Assembly (NCBI GenBank): GCA_964579675.1
Contig: CAZOIA010000300.1
Span: 1 to 5,276 of the forward strand
DNA from: CAZOIA01 sp964579675
Lineage (GTDB): Bacteria; Planctomycetota; Phycisphaerae; UBA1845; PWPN01
DNA length: 5,276 nt
Reading direction: 5' to 3'
Positions 1 to 5,191 of the stretch are shown here, one piece after another (the stretch's first letter is position 1; every line of letters starts with the position of its first letter). The notes below the pieces were generated by a model that was not told where the DNA came from, made no database searches, and worked only from the letters and a program-made list of their open reading frames with translations. The translations under genes were made by a program, and so were the position numbers.

Positions 1-15
1 TTCGGAAACACCTGG

Positions 16-41
16 GGGCGGCGCCTTCCAACAAGCCGCCC
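16..41. repeat. GC-rich inverted repeat (7-bp arms)
   Basis: GGGCGGC at 16-22 is a perfect inverted match to GCCGCCC at 35-41, with a 12-nt loop. No T-run follows on either strand, so it is not a classical intrinsic terminator. It could be the tail of an upstream transcript, or part of a coding region that continues beyond the left edge. In the second forward frame there is no stop from base 2 until 164-166, but the resulting 54-residue tail resembles no family I know. Confidence 0.4.
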
Positions 42-84
42 AAAGTGTCATGCATCCGCTGCGTCCCTGTTTCGACCCTTTGCT

Positions 85-97
85 GAATACTGTATTC
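85..97. promoter_or_regulatory. 13-bp palindrome upstream of ribF, possible operator
   Basis: GAATAC-T-GTATTC is a perfect inverted repeat with 6-bp arms around one central base. It sits about 60 bp before the ribF start, in the only AT-rich patch of the leader. It overlaps TATTCT (93-98), a two-mismatch -10-like hexamer. I find no convincing -35 box at the matching distance. An arm of this length is expected about once per window by chance, so only the position argues for a function. Confidence 0.25.
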
Positions 98-156
98 TCA
101 GGTGATTACCGCGGCTGCGACCGGGCTAACATGGCGATCGGAGACGGGCGTCGGCG

Positions 157-1104
157 ATGCGCGTGATTCATGGACTGGAATCGGTTGAGCTGTCCGGCGT
201 CGTTCTGACGATCGGGAACTTCGACGGCATGCACCGGGGCCACCAGGCGATCCTGGCCGCCGGGCGAAGCCGCGCCGACGCCGACCGCACACAACTGGTG
301 GTCATGACCTTCGATCCGCATCCGCTCGCGATCCTCACGCCCGAGCACGTGCCCCCCATGCTCACCCCCCTCGACGAGAAACTCCGCCGGCTGCAGCGCT
401 GCGGGGTGGACCTGGTGGTCCTGGTCCGAAGCGACGCTGAGTTCCTCGGGCTTACCGCCGAGGCGTTCATCACGGAGATCATCGTGGCCCGGTTCCAGCC
501 GACCGCGGTGGTTGAGGGAGCGTCGTTCGGGTTCGGTCGGCACCGCCGGGGTGACCTGGACACGTTGCGGGCCGGCGCCCGGAAACATGGCTTCGAGGTG
601 GAGGTGGTTGAACCAATCCGGATCGCCCTGGGCGGGCACCCGGGTGCCCTGATCTCCAGCTCGCTCGTCCGTCAACTGCTCGCCTCCGGCACGGTGGATC
701 AGGCGGCCACGTGCCTCGGCCGCCCTTACGCCCTGTTTGGCCGGGTGACCCGCGGGGCCGGTCGTGGCAAGTCACTCGGCTTTCCAACCGCCAACGTTTG
801 CGTCGATTCGCAGCTCATACCCGCCGAGGGCGTGTACGCCGGACGGGCTGAGATCGAAAACCAGCACTTCCCCGCCGCTGTCACCATCGGGCGTAACCCG
901 ACGTTCGATGGCTGCCATATCATTGTGGAGGCCCATCTGCTCGATTTCGCCGGTGAACTCTACGACCGCCCGATCCGGCTTGATTTCCTCGAATGGATTC
1001 GCGACCAGCGCAAGTTCGACTCCACCGGGTCGCTCCGCAAGCAGATCGAGGATGATGTCGCCCGCAGCCGGGAGGTCTACGATGCCCGGGACGTGCAGCA
1101 GTGA
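157..1104 (+). CDS. ribF: Bifunctional riboflavin kinase / FAD synthetase RibF
   Basis: RibF is cytoplasmic. It phosphorylates riboflavin with ATP to FMN and then adenylylates FMN to FAD. The 315-residue length is normal for the family. The N-terminal FAD synthetase domain (about 14-170) shows the nucleotidyltransferase signature GNFDGMHRGH (20-29), TFDPHP (51-56), FGFGRHRRGD (124-133) and ISSSLVRQLLASG (166-178, the family's ISSTxIRxxLxxG motif). LGRPY (187-191) begins the riboflavin kinase domain, with GKSLGFPTAN (204-213), GVYAGR (225-230), IGRNPTF (244-250), the likely catalytic Glu258 in VEAHLLDF, and RDQRKFDS near the end. The ATG at 157 is the first start after an in-frame TAA at 127-129. 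A GGAG at 140-143 lies 13 nt ahead, which is longer than ideal. No FMN riboswitch is visible in the short leader. The batA-like gene follows after 52 nt, so a two-gene transcript is plausible. Confidence 0.96.
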   Translation: MRVIHGLESVELSGVVLTIGNFDGMHRGHQAILAAGRSRADADRTQLVVMTFDPHPLAILTPEHVPPMLTPLDEKLRRLQRCGVDLVVLVRSDAEFLGLTAEAFITEIIVARFQPTAVVEGASFGFGRHRRGDLDTLRAGARKHGFEVEVVEPIRIALGGHPGALISSSLVRQLLASGTVDQAATCLGRPYALFGRVTRGAGRGKSLGFPTANVCVDSQLIPAEGVYAGRAEIENQHFPAAVTIGRNPTFDGCHIIVEAHLLDFAGELYDRPIRLDFLEWIRDQRKFDSTGSLRKQIEDDVARSREVYDARDVQQ

Positions 1105-1156
1105 GAAGGCGGCAACTCGAAAGGACACCGTCGGCGGAGTGGAGTAGAATCGCGGT

Positions 1157-3325
1157 ATGCTACTGGTTGTAGGAACCGCGAGTCAGCCGGCGCTCGCCTG
1201 GGGGCCGGTGACGTTCGGCTCCCCAGTGCTTGCGTGGGGTATCCTCGCCTGCCTGATCCCCGTGCTGGTTCACTTGGCCCTTCGTCAGCGGCCGCGGCGG
1301 CAGGTGTTCCCGGCGATGCGGTTCCTCGTGCAGTCACAACGGTCTTCCACGCGGGCCCACCGCCTCAAGCACCTGCTGCTGCTGTTGTGCCGGATGATGC
1401 TCATCCTCCTGCTCGTGGGTCTGTTGATGAAAGCCCGCTGCGCCCCGGGTGGGGGCGACACCGCTCTCGGCGCGCTCGGCGGCACCGCGGAGCCGGTCTC
1501 GGCGGTGATCTGCCTGGATGACTCGGCCAGCATGGGCTACCGGTTCCAGGGCCGAAGCCGCCTCCGGCGAGCGAAAGACTGGGCAAAGAACTTGCTGGAA
1601 GACGTCGCCCGGTTCCCTGCCGGCTCGCAGATCGCGATGGTGGCCGGCTCGTCCAGCCCGGCCCAGGGCGCCTGGATCCGAAGCTTGACCGAGGCCCGAA
1701 AGAGGATCGACGCCGTCCGCGTCGCCGACCACGATCGGTCCGTGGCGATGCTCCTGCGGAAGGCTTATCCGCTCCTGAGCACGGCCCGCTATGCCCGCCG
1801 CGAGATCTACCTGCTCAGCGACCTGACCGAGCACGGTTGGCGTGATTCGCCGCCGCCGGTCCCGCGAGAGCTGACCGCTCTCTATGTGCTCGACGTGGGA
1901 CAGCAGGAGAACCGGAACGTTGCCCTCGGGTGGCCACAGGTGCCCGAGCACCGCTTGCCCGCTGGCCGGCCCGCGACGATGACGGTCCGCGTCCGCACCG
2001 GCGATGAGCCCGCTGATCCGCTATTGGAAGTCCTCATCGACGGTGAGCCCCGAGACCGCCGATCCGTCGGTCACCTGGCGGCCAGCAGCGAAGTGGAGTT
2101 CGCCCTCGACCTGCCCCCGATGACCCCAGGAAGCCATGCCGTCACGGTCAATCTCGAGCCCGCCGACGCGCTCGCCTGCGACAACCGACGGTTCGCCAGC
2201 GTCTCGGTCGGCGAGTTGCCGCGGGTCCTTGTGGTCGGCGGCGACGGTGACCGCCAGGTCGCCGCGCTCGTGGCGGCCATGCTCGCCCCTTCCGCACAGC
2301 CCGAGAGCCGGCACCGCTTTGCCCTGGAACGTCTGCCCGCGAGCCGGCTGACGCCCGCAGACAACCTGCAAAGGGTTCTGGGAGTGATTCTTGCCGATCC
2401 GGACGCCGTCGAGACCGGCATTTGGCGTGCCCTCACCGGTTACCTCGAAGCGGGAGGCGTGCTTCTGATCATTCCCGGCCCGAACACTACGTTGGAGACG
2501 TACCGCCAGGCCGATCTGGCCCTGCCGGCCTTGATTGAGGCGATCGAGGAATGCCCGGAGCCGATCACGCTGGCGGCAGCCGACCTGGCGCACCCGTTTC
2601 TCAAGCCCTTCGCCGAGGCCGCGATTGATTCGATCAATGAACGACGGGTCTTCAAGCGACTCGCGCTCGGGCCCCCGGCCGCGGACGCCCGCACGATCGC
2701 GCCATTCTCCGATCGGCGGGCAGCCCTGGTCGAGCGGCGAGCAGGCAAGGGACGGGTGATCTTGTTCGCCTTCTCGCCGGCCCGCGACTGGAGCCAGTTC
2801 GGCACCCAAGCCGCCCCGATGATCGTGCTCCTTCACACCATCCTGACCGCGGTATCACCGCCCGCTGGCGACATAGCGTCGTTCACCGCCGGCCAGGCCG
2901 CCGTTCGCCGTATCCCGGACCTTGGCCCGGAAGGAGTCCTTCTCCGTGATGCTCCCGGGGCCCCCCCGAGGCCGCTGCCGATCGAGGACGGCCTGGTCCG
3001 ACTGCCAACGGACAGAGCCGGCGGCTACCAGCTTCTCACTGGTGAGGCAGAAAAACCGGCCCTGCTGTACTGCACGGTCAACGTCGCTGAAGCTGAATCC
3101 GACAGCTCCAGGATCACCTCCGCAGCGATCGAGGGCATCTTCCCCGCTCACCTGCTCGCCGTGGCGGACGATGCCGCGACGCTGGCTCGAATCCAGGGCC
3201 GGACGCGCCGAGGCACCCATCTAGTCGTTTTCCTTGGCCTGGCGTTGCTGGCGCTCCTTTTTATCGAAAGTCTTTTTGCTAACAGGTTTTATGGCTTTCA
3301 ATGCCGATCGTCCGCTGGGACTTGA
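1157..3325 (+). CDS. BatA-type membrane protein with von Willebrand A domain
   Basis: This 722-residue envelope protein belongs to the BatA-like family with an N-terminal double-transmembrane segment. Two helices (about 23-42 and 70-92) flank the family motif RRQVFPAMRFL (48-57 region). A VWA domain (about 115-250) follows, with the metal-site motif DDSASM (121-126) and SDLTEHGW (221-228). The MIDAS threonine is not evident: HDRSVAMLL (192-200) stands where related proteins have TDL. Residues 270-350 look beta-rich. Residues 355-460 resemble a GATase1-like fold (VLVVGGDGD, then YLEAGGVLLIIPG). GKGRVILFAFSPARDW (530-545) and VNVAEAESD (641-649) also match family blocks. A last helix (about 688-706) ends in FANRFYG. 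Relatives are thought to act with MoxR ATPases and DUF58 proteins in envelope or stress functions, but the role of this one is unknown. ATG 1157 is the first start after an in-frame TAG at 1145. GTG at 1208 is an alternative that would give the family-like N-terminus MTFGSPVLAWG. Confidence 0.9.
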   Translation: MLLVVGTASQPALAWGPVTFGSPVLAWGILACLIPVLVHLALRQRPRRQVFPAMRFLVQSQRSSTRAHRLKHLLLLLCRMMLILLLVGLLMKARCAPGGGDTALGALGGTAEPVSAVICLDDSASMGYRFQGRSRLRRAKDWAKNLLEDVARFPAGSQIAMVAGSSSPAQGAWIRSLTEARKRIDAVRVADHDRSVAMLLRKAYPLLSTARYARREIYLLSDLTEHGWRDSPPPVPRELTALYVLDVGQQENRNVALGWPQVPEHRLPAGRPATMTVRVRTGDEPADPLLEVLIDGEPRDRRSVGHLAASSEVEFALDLPPMTPGSHAVTVNLEPADALACDNRRFASVSVGELPRVLVVGGDGDRQVAALVAAMLAPSAQPESRHRFALERLPASRLTPADNLQRVLGVILADPDAVETGIWRALTGYLEAGGVLLIIPGPNTTLETYRQADLALPALIEAIEECPEPITLAAADLAHPFLKPFAEAAIDSINERRVFKRLALGPPAADARTIAPFSDRRAALVERRAGKGRVILFAFSPARDWSQFGTQAAPMIVLLHTILTAVSPPAGDIASFTAGQAAVRRIPDLGPEGVLLRDAPGAPPRPLPIEDGLVRLPTDRAGGYQLLTGEAEKPALLYCTVNVAEAESDSSRITSAAIEGIFPAHLLAVADDAATLARIQGRTRRGTHLVVFLGLALLALLFIESLFANRFYGFQCRSSAGT
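1439..1455 (+). repeat. 17-bp exact direct repeat, copy 1 (inside batA-like gene)
   Basis: TGCGCCCCGGGTGGGGG occurs here and again at 3769-3785 in the same orientation. This copy encodes residues 95-100 (C-A-P-G-G-G) in the linker just after the second membrane helix, before the VWA domain. The flanking bases differ on both sides, so the identity is exactly 17 bp. Confidence 0.7.
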
Positions 3326-3337
3326 ATGTGGTTTTTT

Positions 3338-3356
3338 GCCCGGAAACGGCGTTTTT
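3338..3356 (+). terminator. Weak possible intrinsic terminator after the batA-like gene
   Basis: Thirteen nucleotides after the batA-like stop codon a short hairpin can form. CCG (3340-3342) pairs with CGG (3347-3349) across a GAAA tetraloop, and G3338 pairs with C3350 with one bulged C. Five T residues (3352-3356) follow almost directly. The stem is short, and GGC/GCC around the T-run could form a competing structure, so termination may be only partial. Confidence 0.3.
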
Positions 3357-3389
3357 GCCTTTGCAAGGCATTTCCAGTCTGTTAGACTG
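3356..3389. promoter_or_regulatory. Two adjacent small hairpins / palindromes upstream of the histone-like gene
   Basis: Two perfect inverted repeats of the same design lie 4 nt apart: TGCCTT-TGC-AAGGCA (3356-3370) and CAGTCT-GTT-AGACTG (3375-3389), each with 6-bp arms and a 3-nt centre. They also contain a weak promoter-like pair, TTGCAA (3361-3366) and TAGACT (3383-3388), with a 16-bp spacer and 4 of 6 matches each. This is the most T-rich stretch of the window and lies about 105 bp before the start of the histone-like gene. It may be a promoter with operators, or structured leader RNA. A further stem, GATGC/GCATC (3408-3424), lies downstream. Confidence 0.3.
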
Positions 3390-3493
3390 CCGGGCACCTG
3401 GATCTCGGATGCCCCTCACGCATCTGGTTCGCCCCGCCGGCGCGGGCAGGGCGTCCCGAAGGCGGCTCCAGCTATTAGCGGAGAGCACGAGCA

Positions 3494-3670
3494 ATGGAAG
3501 AGTACGAAAAGCTGAAACGGATGGTCGAAGAGGCCGCCGACGACGTCGCCAAGGCCCGGGGCGGCAACAAGGCAGCCGGTACGCGGGTCCGCAAGGCGAT
3601 GCAGGAGATCAAAGCAGCGGCCCAGGACATTCGCAAGAAGATCCTGGAGGTTCGGTCTGCTGGTGATTAG
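3494..3670 (+). CDS. Small histone H1-like (Hc1-type) DNA-binding protein
   Basis: The 58-residue product matches short bacterial Hc1-type histone-like proteins, first described in chlamydiae and common in planctomycetes. The core motif GGNKAAGTRVRKAMQEIK (23-40) is highly characteristic, followed by AAAQDIRKKILEVR (41-54). The chain looks almost wholly helical: an acidic first half (MEEYEKLKRMVEEAADD) and a basic second half rich in Lys and Arg, which suits DNA binding. It lacks the long Lys/Ala/Pro-rich tail of larger bacterial H1-like proteins. Its role in nucleoid compaction is inferred from the family. The ATG is the first start after an in-frame TAG (3476-3478), and GGAG at 3480-3483 lies 10 nt ahead. 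It is probably transcribed separately from the batA-like gene, given the 168-nt gap with hairpins. Confidence 0.87.
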   Translation: MEEYEKLKRMVEEAADDVAKARGGNKAAGTRVRKAMQEIKAAAQDIRKKILEVRSAGD

Positions 3671-3809
3671 ATCTAAATTCTACTTAATCCGGTCCTGCCC
3701 CGGCTGAGGTGGCTGCATGCCGGCTCGGCTTCGACCCGGTCAGGATCCGCGGGGGGAAGTTTGACACTTGCGCCCCGGGTGGGGGTTGCCGCCTACTAAG
3801 GTATAGTTC
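3671..3809 (+). other. Intergenic region before fabZ
   Basis: This gap holds a perfect 10-bp palindrome, TTAGATCTAA (3667-3676), that includes the stop codon of the histone-like gene. It also has an exact TTGACA (3761-3766) with no -10 box at 15-19 bp, and the second copy of the 17-bp repeat (3769-3785). TATAGT at 3802-3807 is too close to the start codon to be a normal -10 box. No convincing terminator or complete promoter is seen, so fabZ may be read through from upstream or use an unrecognised promoter. Confidence 0.4.
3769..3785 (+). repeat. 17-bp exact direct repeat, copy 2 (upstream of fabZ)
   Basis: This is the same TGCGCCCCGGGTGGGGG as at 1439-1455. It begins 2 nt after the TTGACA hexamer and ends 24 nt before the fabZ start. 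CCCC-GGGT-GGGG within it could form a tight 4-bp hairpin. Confidence 0.7.
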
Positions 3810-4286
3810 ATGCCTGCAGCGCCGCTGCTCAACCTTGACGCACTCGACCTGAACCAGGTCATTGTTACGAAAGAGCAGATCTACCAGAGACTGCCCCAGC
3901 GCTTCGAGTTCATGCAACTGGACGCGATCGTCCACCTCGATCGCACGCACGGCTTGGGAGTGGGCCTGCGGGACATCCGGGAGGACGAGTTCTGGGTCCG
4001 CGGGCACATCCCCGGCAATCCACTGTTCCCGGGCGTGCTGATGCTGGAGACGGCGGCGCAGATGGCGTCCTTTCTCTCGCAGGAAATCAGACCGGACGAC
4101 CGCTTCCAGGCTTTCGGCGGCCTCGATGATGTGAAGTTCCGGGCCGCCGTGTCACCGCCCGCTAAAATGTATCTCGTCGAGAAGGTGATCGAGGCGCGGC
4201 GGCGGCGGACGGTGTGTGACGCCCAGGGGTTTGTAGATGGGCGGCTCGTGTTCGAAGCCCGGATCACCGGGCTGCCAATCGGGTAG
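3810..4286 (+). CDS. fabZ: FabZ-type 3-hydroxyacyl-ACP dehydratase (hot-dog fold)
   Basis: This 158-residue single hot-dog-domain protein is predicted to dehydrate (3R)-hydroxyacyl-ACP to trans-2-enoyl-ACP in type II fatty acid synthesis, in the cytosol. The family start motif appears as LPQRFEFMQLDAIVHLD (28-44). The active-site block GHIPGNPLFPGVLMLETAAQ (65-84) contains the catalytic His66 and Glu80. Glu rather than Asp at this position indicates FabZ rather than FabA. VKFRAAVSPPAKMYL (108-122) and GFVDGRLVFEARI (140-152) are the usual C-terminal strands. HIPGNPLFPG replaces the common HFPGxPVMPG, and Gln30 replaces the usual His in LPHR. It is therefore a divergent member and may be a paralogue with another acyl substrate. 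ATG 3810 is the first start after an in-frame TAG at 3804-3806. A short AAGG (3798-3801) lies 8 nt ahead. It is not next to other fatty acid genes here. Confidence 0.88.
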   Translation: MPAAPLLNLDALDLNQVIVTKEQIYQRLPQRFEFMQLDAIVHLDRTHGLGVGLRDIREDEFWVRGHIPGNPLFPGVLMLETAAQMASFLSQEIRPDDRFQAFGGLDDVKFRAAVSPPAKMYLVEKVIEARRRRTVCDAQGFVDGRLVFEARITGLPIG

Positions 4287-4321
4287 CAACACGGGTACTT
4301 CTGCCTTGGGCTCGCGGGACG

Positions 4322-5008
4322 TCAGGGCAAGATCACGGCGAGGTCCACACGAATCTTCGCCTTCCCGTCGGGCCAGACGCCATCCTCCTCGAACGTGTAG
4401 ACCAGAAGTGAGCCACACCGGTACTCTGCGCCTTGCAGGGTAACAAGCCCCTCTGCCCAACCGGCGGTGGGCAGGTCGGCCCCCTCCTGGTCAAGGTGGC
4501 GATCCGAGAATGCAATACCCGCCCGGGCCTGGGCCTGCCCCGTATCCGGGTCGGGCAGGGGCAACAGGGCCGCCCGATCGGCACCCTCGTCCAGGCCGTT
4601 CTCGAAGATCAACTGGATCAGGTGCCCACCGCCTACACTGACCGCCCTGCCGCAGGAGAAGCCGACGGCATCACTCGAAGTATGGGCCTCCAGGCGATTG
4701 GCGGGATCCGCATCAACGAAGAACTGCCCGAACTCGATGGGAAAAGCCAAGGGGGTATCCTGGGGCGTGTTCAGCGGGTCGTAGGTGCCGAAGGTGAAGA
4801 TTGCCCGGTACGAGGTGTTGTTGTTGAACGCGACGCTGACCGTGCCTCGCTCGCCCGGCGTGTCGCCGCCCAGTGACGTGGTGTTGTTGAAGAACGCATC
4901 GACAATCGTCGAGGCCGGCATGCACGCGAACGACCCGAGCCCCAGTGCGAGGGCCAACCCAACCCGAGAGCATTGCACGATACGGACGGGGATGGGCGAA
5001 CAACTCAT
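4322..5008 (-). CDS. Secreted protein of unknown function (possible lipoprotein)
   Basis: I do not recognise a named family. The 228-residue product begins with an export signal: a basic n-region with Arg9 and Arg15, then a hydrophobic core VGLALALGLGSFA (16-28) and Cys29. SFAC is a poor lipobox, so either signal peptidase I cleavage near 28 or lipidation of Cys29 is possible. The mature part looks beta-rich and has two related Asn-rich segments, AFFNNTTS (38-45) and VAFNNNTS (59-66). Two Cys-Gly sites (FSCG 117-120, YRCG 196-199) could form a disulfide. The end is DLAVILP. The open frame extends upstream to an ATG at 5068, but ATG 5008 is preferred. It has GGAGA at 5018-5022 with 9-nt spacing, starts directly at the signal peptide, and lies about 68 nt from the predicted transcription start. 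The gene is convergent with fabZ and probably monocistronic. Confidence 0.78.
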   Translation of the reverse strand: MSCSPIPVRIVQCSRVGLALALGLGSFACMPASTIVDAFFNNTTSLGGDTPGERGTVSVAFNNNTSYRAIFTFGTYDPLNTPQDTPLAFPIEFGQFFVDADPANRLEAHTSSDAVGFSCGRAVSVGGGHLIQLIFENGLDEGADRAALLPLPDPDTGQAQARAGIAFSDRHLDQEGADLPTAGWAEGLVTLQGAEYRCGSLLVYTFEEDGVWPDGKAKIRVDLAVILP

Positions 5009-5011
5009 TGG

Positions 5012-5025
5012 ATCGGGTCTCCGAT
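5012..5025 (-). promoter_or_regulatory. Ribosome binding site within a small hairpin
   Basis: On the minus strand ATCGG-AGAC-CCGAT forms a 5-bp stem with a 4-nt loop. It contains the GGAGA ribosome binding site of the secreted-protein gene: two G residues in the stem and the rest in the loop. This site decides the start at 5008 over the upstream ATG at 5068. The hairpin could moderate translation, but the stem is short. Confidence 0.45.
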
Positions 5026-5082
5026 GCCGATTCGTCCGACATCTGCGCTCAGTTGCACCGGCCGCCATGGATCGACACTCCC

Positions 5083-5112
5083 ATTACACGCCGCGGCGGC
5101 CATCGGTGTCAA
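5083..5112 (-). promoter_or_regulatory. Sigma-70-type promoter of the secreted-protein gene
   Basis: On the minus strand a perfect -35 box TTGACA (5112-5107) is followed after 18 bp by TGTAAT (5088-5083), which matches the -10 consensus at 5 of 6 bases. The start point would be near 5076, giving a leader of about 68 nt to the ATG at 5008. The ATG at 5068 would lie only about 8 nt from that start point and has no ribosome binding site. This is the clearest promoter in the window. Confidence 0.6.
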
Positions 5113-5130
5113 CTGCCCCCGATGCATCGG
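5101..5130. promoter_or_regulatory. Operator-like array of CATCGG half-sites around the -35 box
   Basis: A perfect 12-bp palindrome CCGATGCATCGG lies at 5119-5130, six bases upstream of the -35 box. A third half-site CATCGG (5101-5106) lies directly downstream of the -35 box, in the spacer, and is inverted relative to CCGATG at 5119-5124. The -35 hexamer is therefore bracketed by inverted half-sites. Another CCGATG occurs in the leader at 5021-5026. This is what a dimeric regulator site could look like, but no regulator gene is in the window to pair with it. Confidence 0.35.
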
Positions 5131-5154
5131 CGGGACGGGGCATCGCTCTTGAGC

Positions 5155-5191
5155 CCGCGGGCCCGGAAACCCCGGCCTGCCGGGCCTGCGG
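5155..5191. repeat. Strong GC-rich stem-loop (12-bp arms)
   Basis: CCGCGGGCCCGG (5155-5166) pairs with CCGGGCCTGCGG (5180-5191) over 12 positions with one G-T wobble, around a 13-nt loop. It is the longest inverted repeat I found in the window. No T-run follows on either strand. It could be a REP-like palindrome, or a terminator-like structure belonging to a gene beyond the right edge. Confidence 0.5.

Noticed and set aside
2..166. An open frame entering from the left edge and overlapping the ribF start
   Set aside because: It has no stop until 164-166, but the 54-residue translation resembles no gene expected upstream of ribF, and open frames of this length are common at this GC content.
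106..675. A 189-codon open frame on the minus strand across ribF
   Set aside because: ribF on the plus strand has every family motif. The antisense product has none and looks like a compositional shadow.
2021..2836. A 271-codon open frame on the minus strand inside the batA-like gene
   Set aside because: It is antisense to a well-supported gene, its translation is rich in Arg/Gly/Asp with no recognisable domain, and long antisense frames are expected in GC-rich coding DNA.
3301..3666. A 121-codon plus-strand frame across the gap and the histone-like gene
   Set aside because: It overlaps the Hc1-type gene in another frame and its translation is low-complexity Arg/Gly/Gln sequence.
3749..3785. 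A G-quadruplex in the G-rich stretch before fabZ
   Set aside because: Only three separate G-runs are present, with a long loop between the first two, so the usual four-run pattern is not met.
3761..3807. TTGACA and TATAGT as a fabZ promoter
   Set aside because: The spacing is 35 bp, twice the workable distance, and TATAGT ends two bases before the start codon.
4287..4321. A bidirectional terminator between the convergent genes
   Set aside because: No inverted repeat longer than 4 bp and no T-run is present in these 35 nt.
4433..4876. A 147-codon plus-strand frame opposite the secreted-protein gene
   Set aside because: The minus-strand frame has a signal peptide, ribosome binding site and promoter. 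The plus-strand frame has no recognisable domain.
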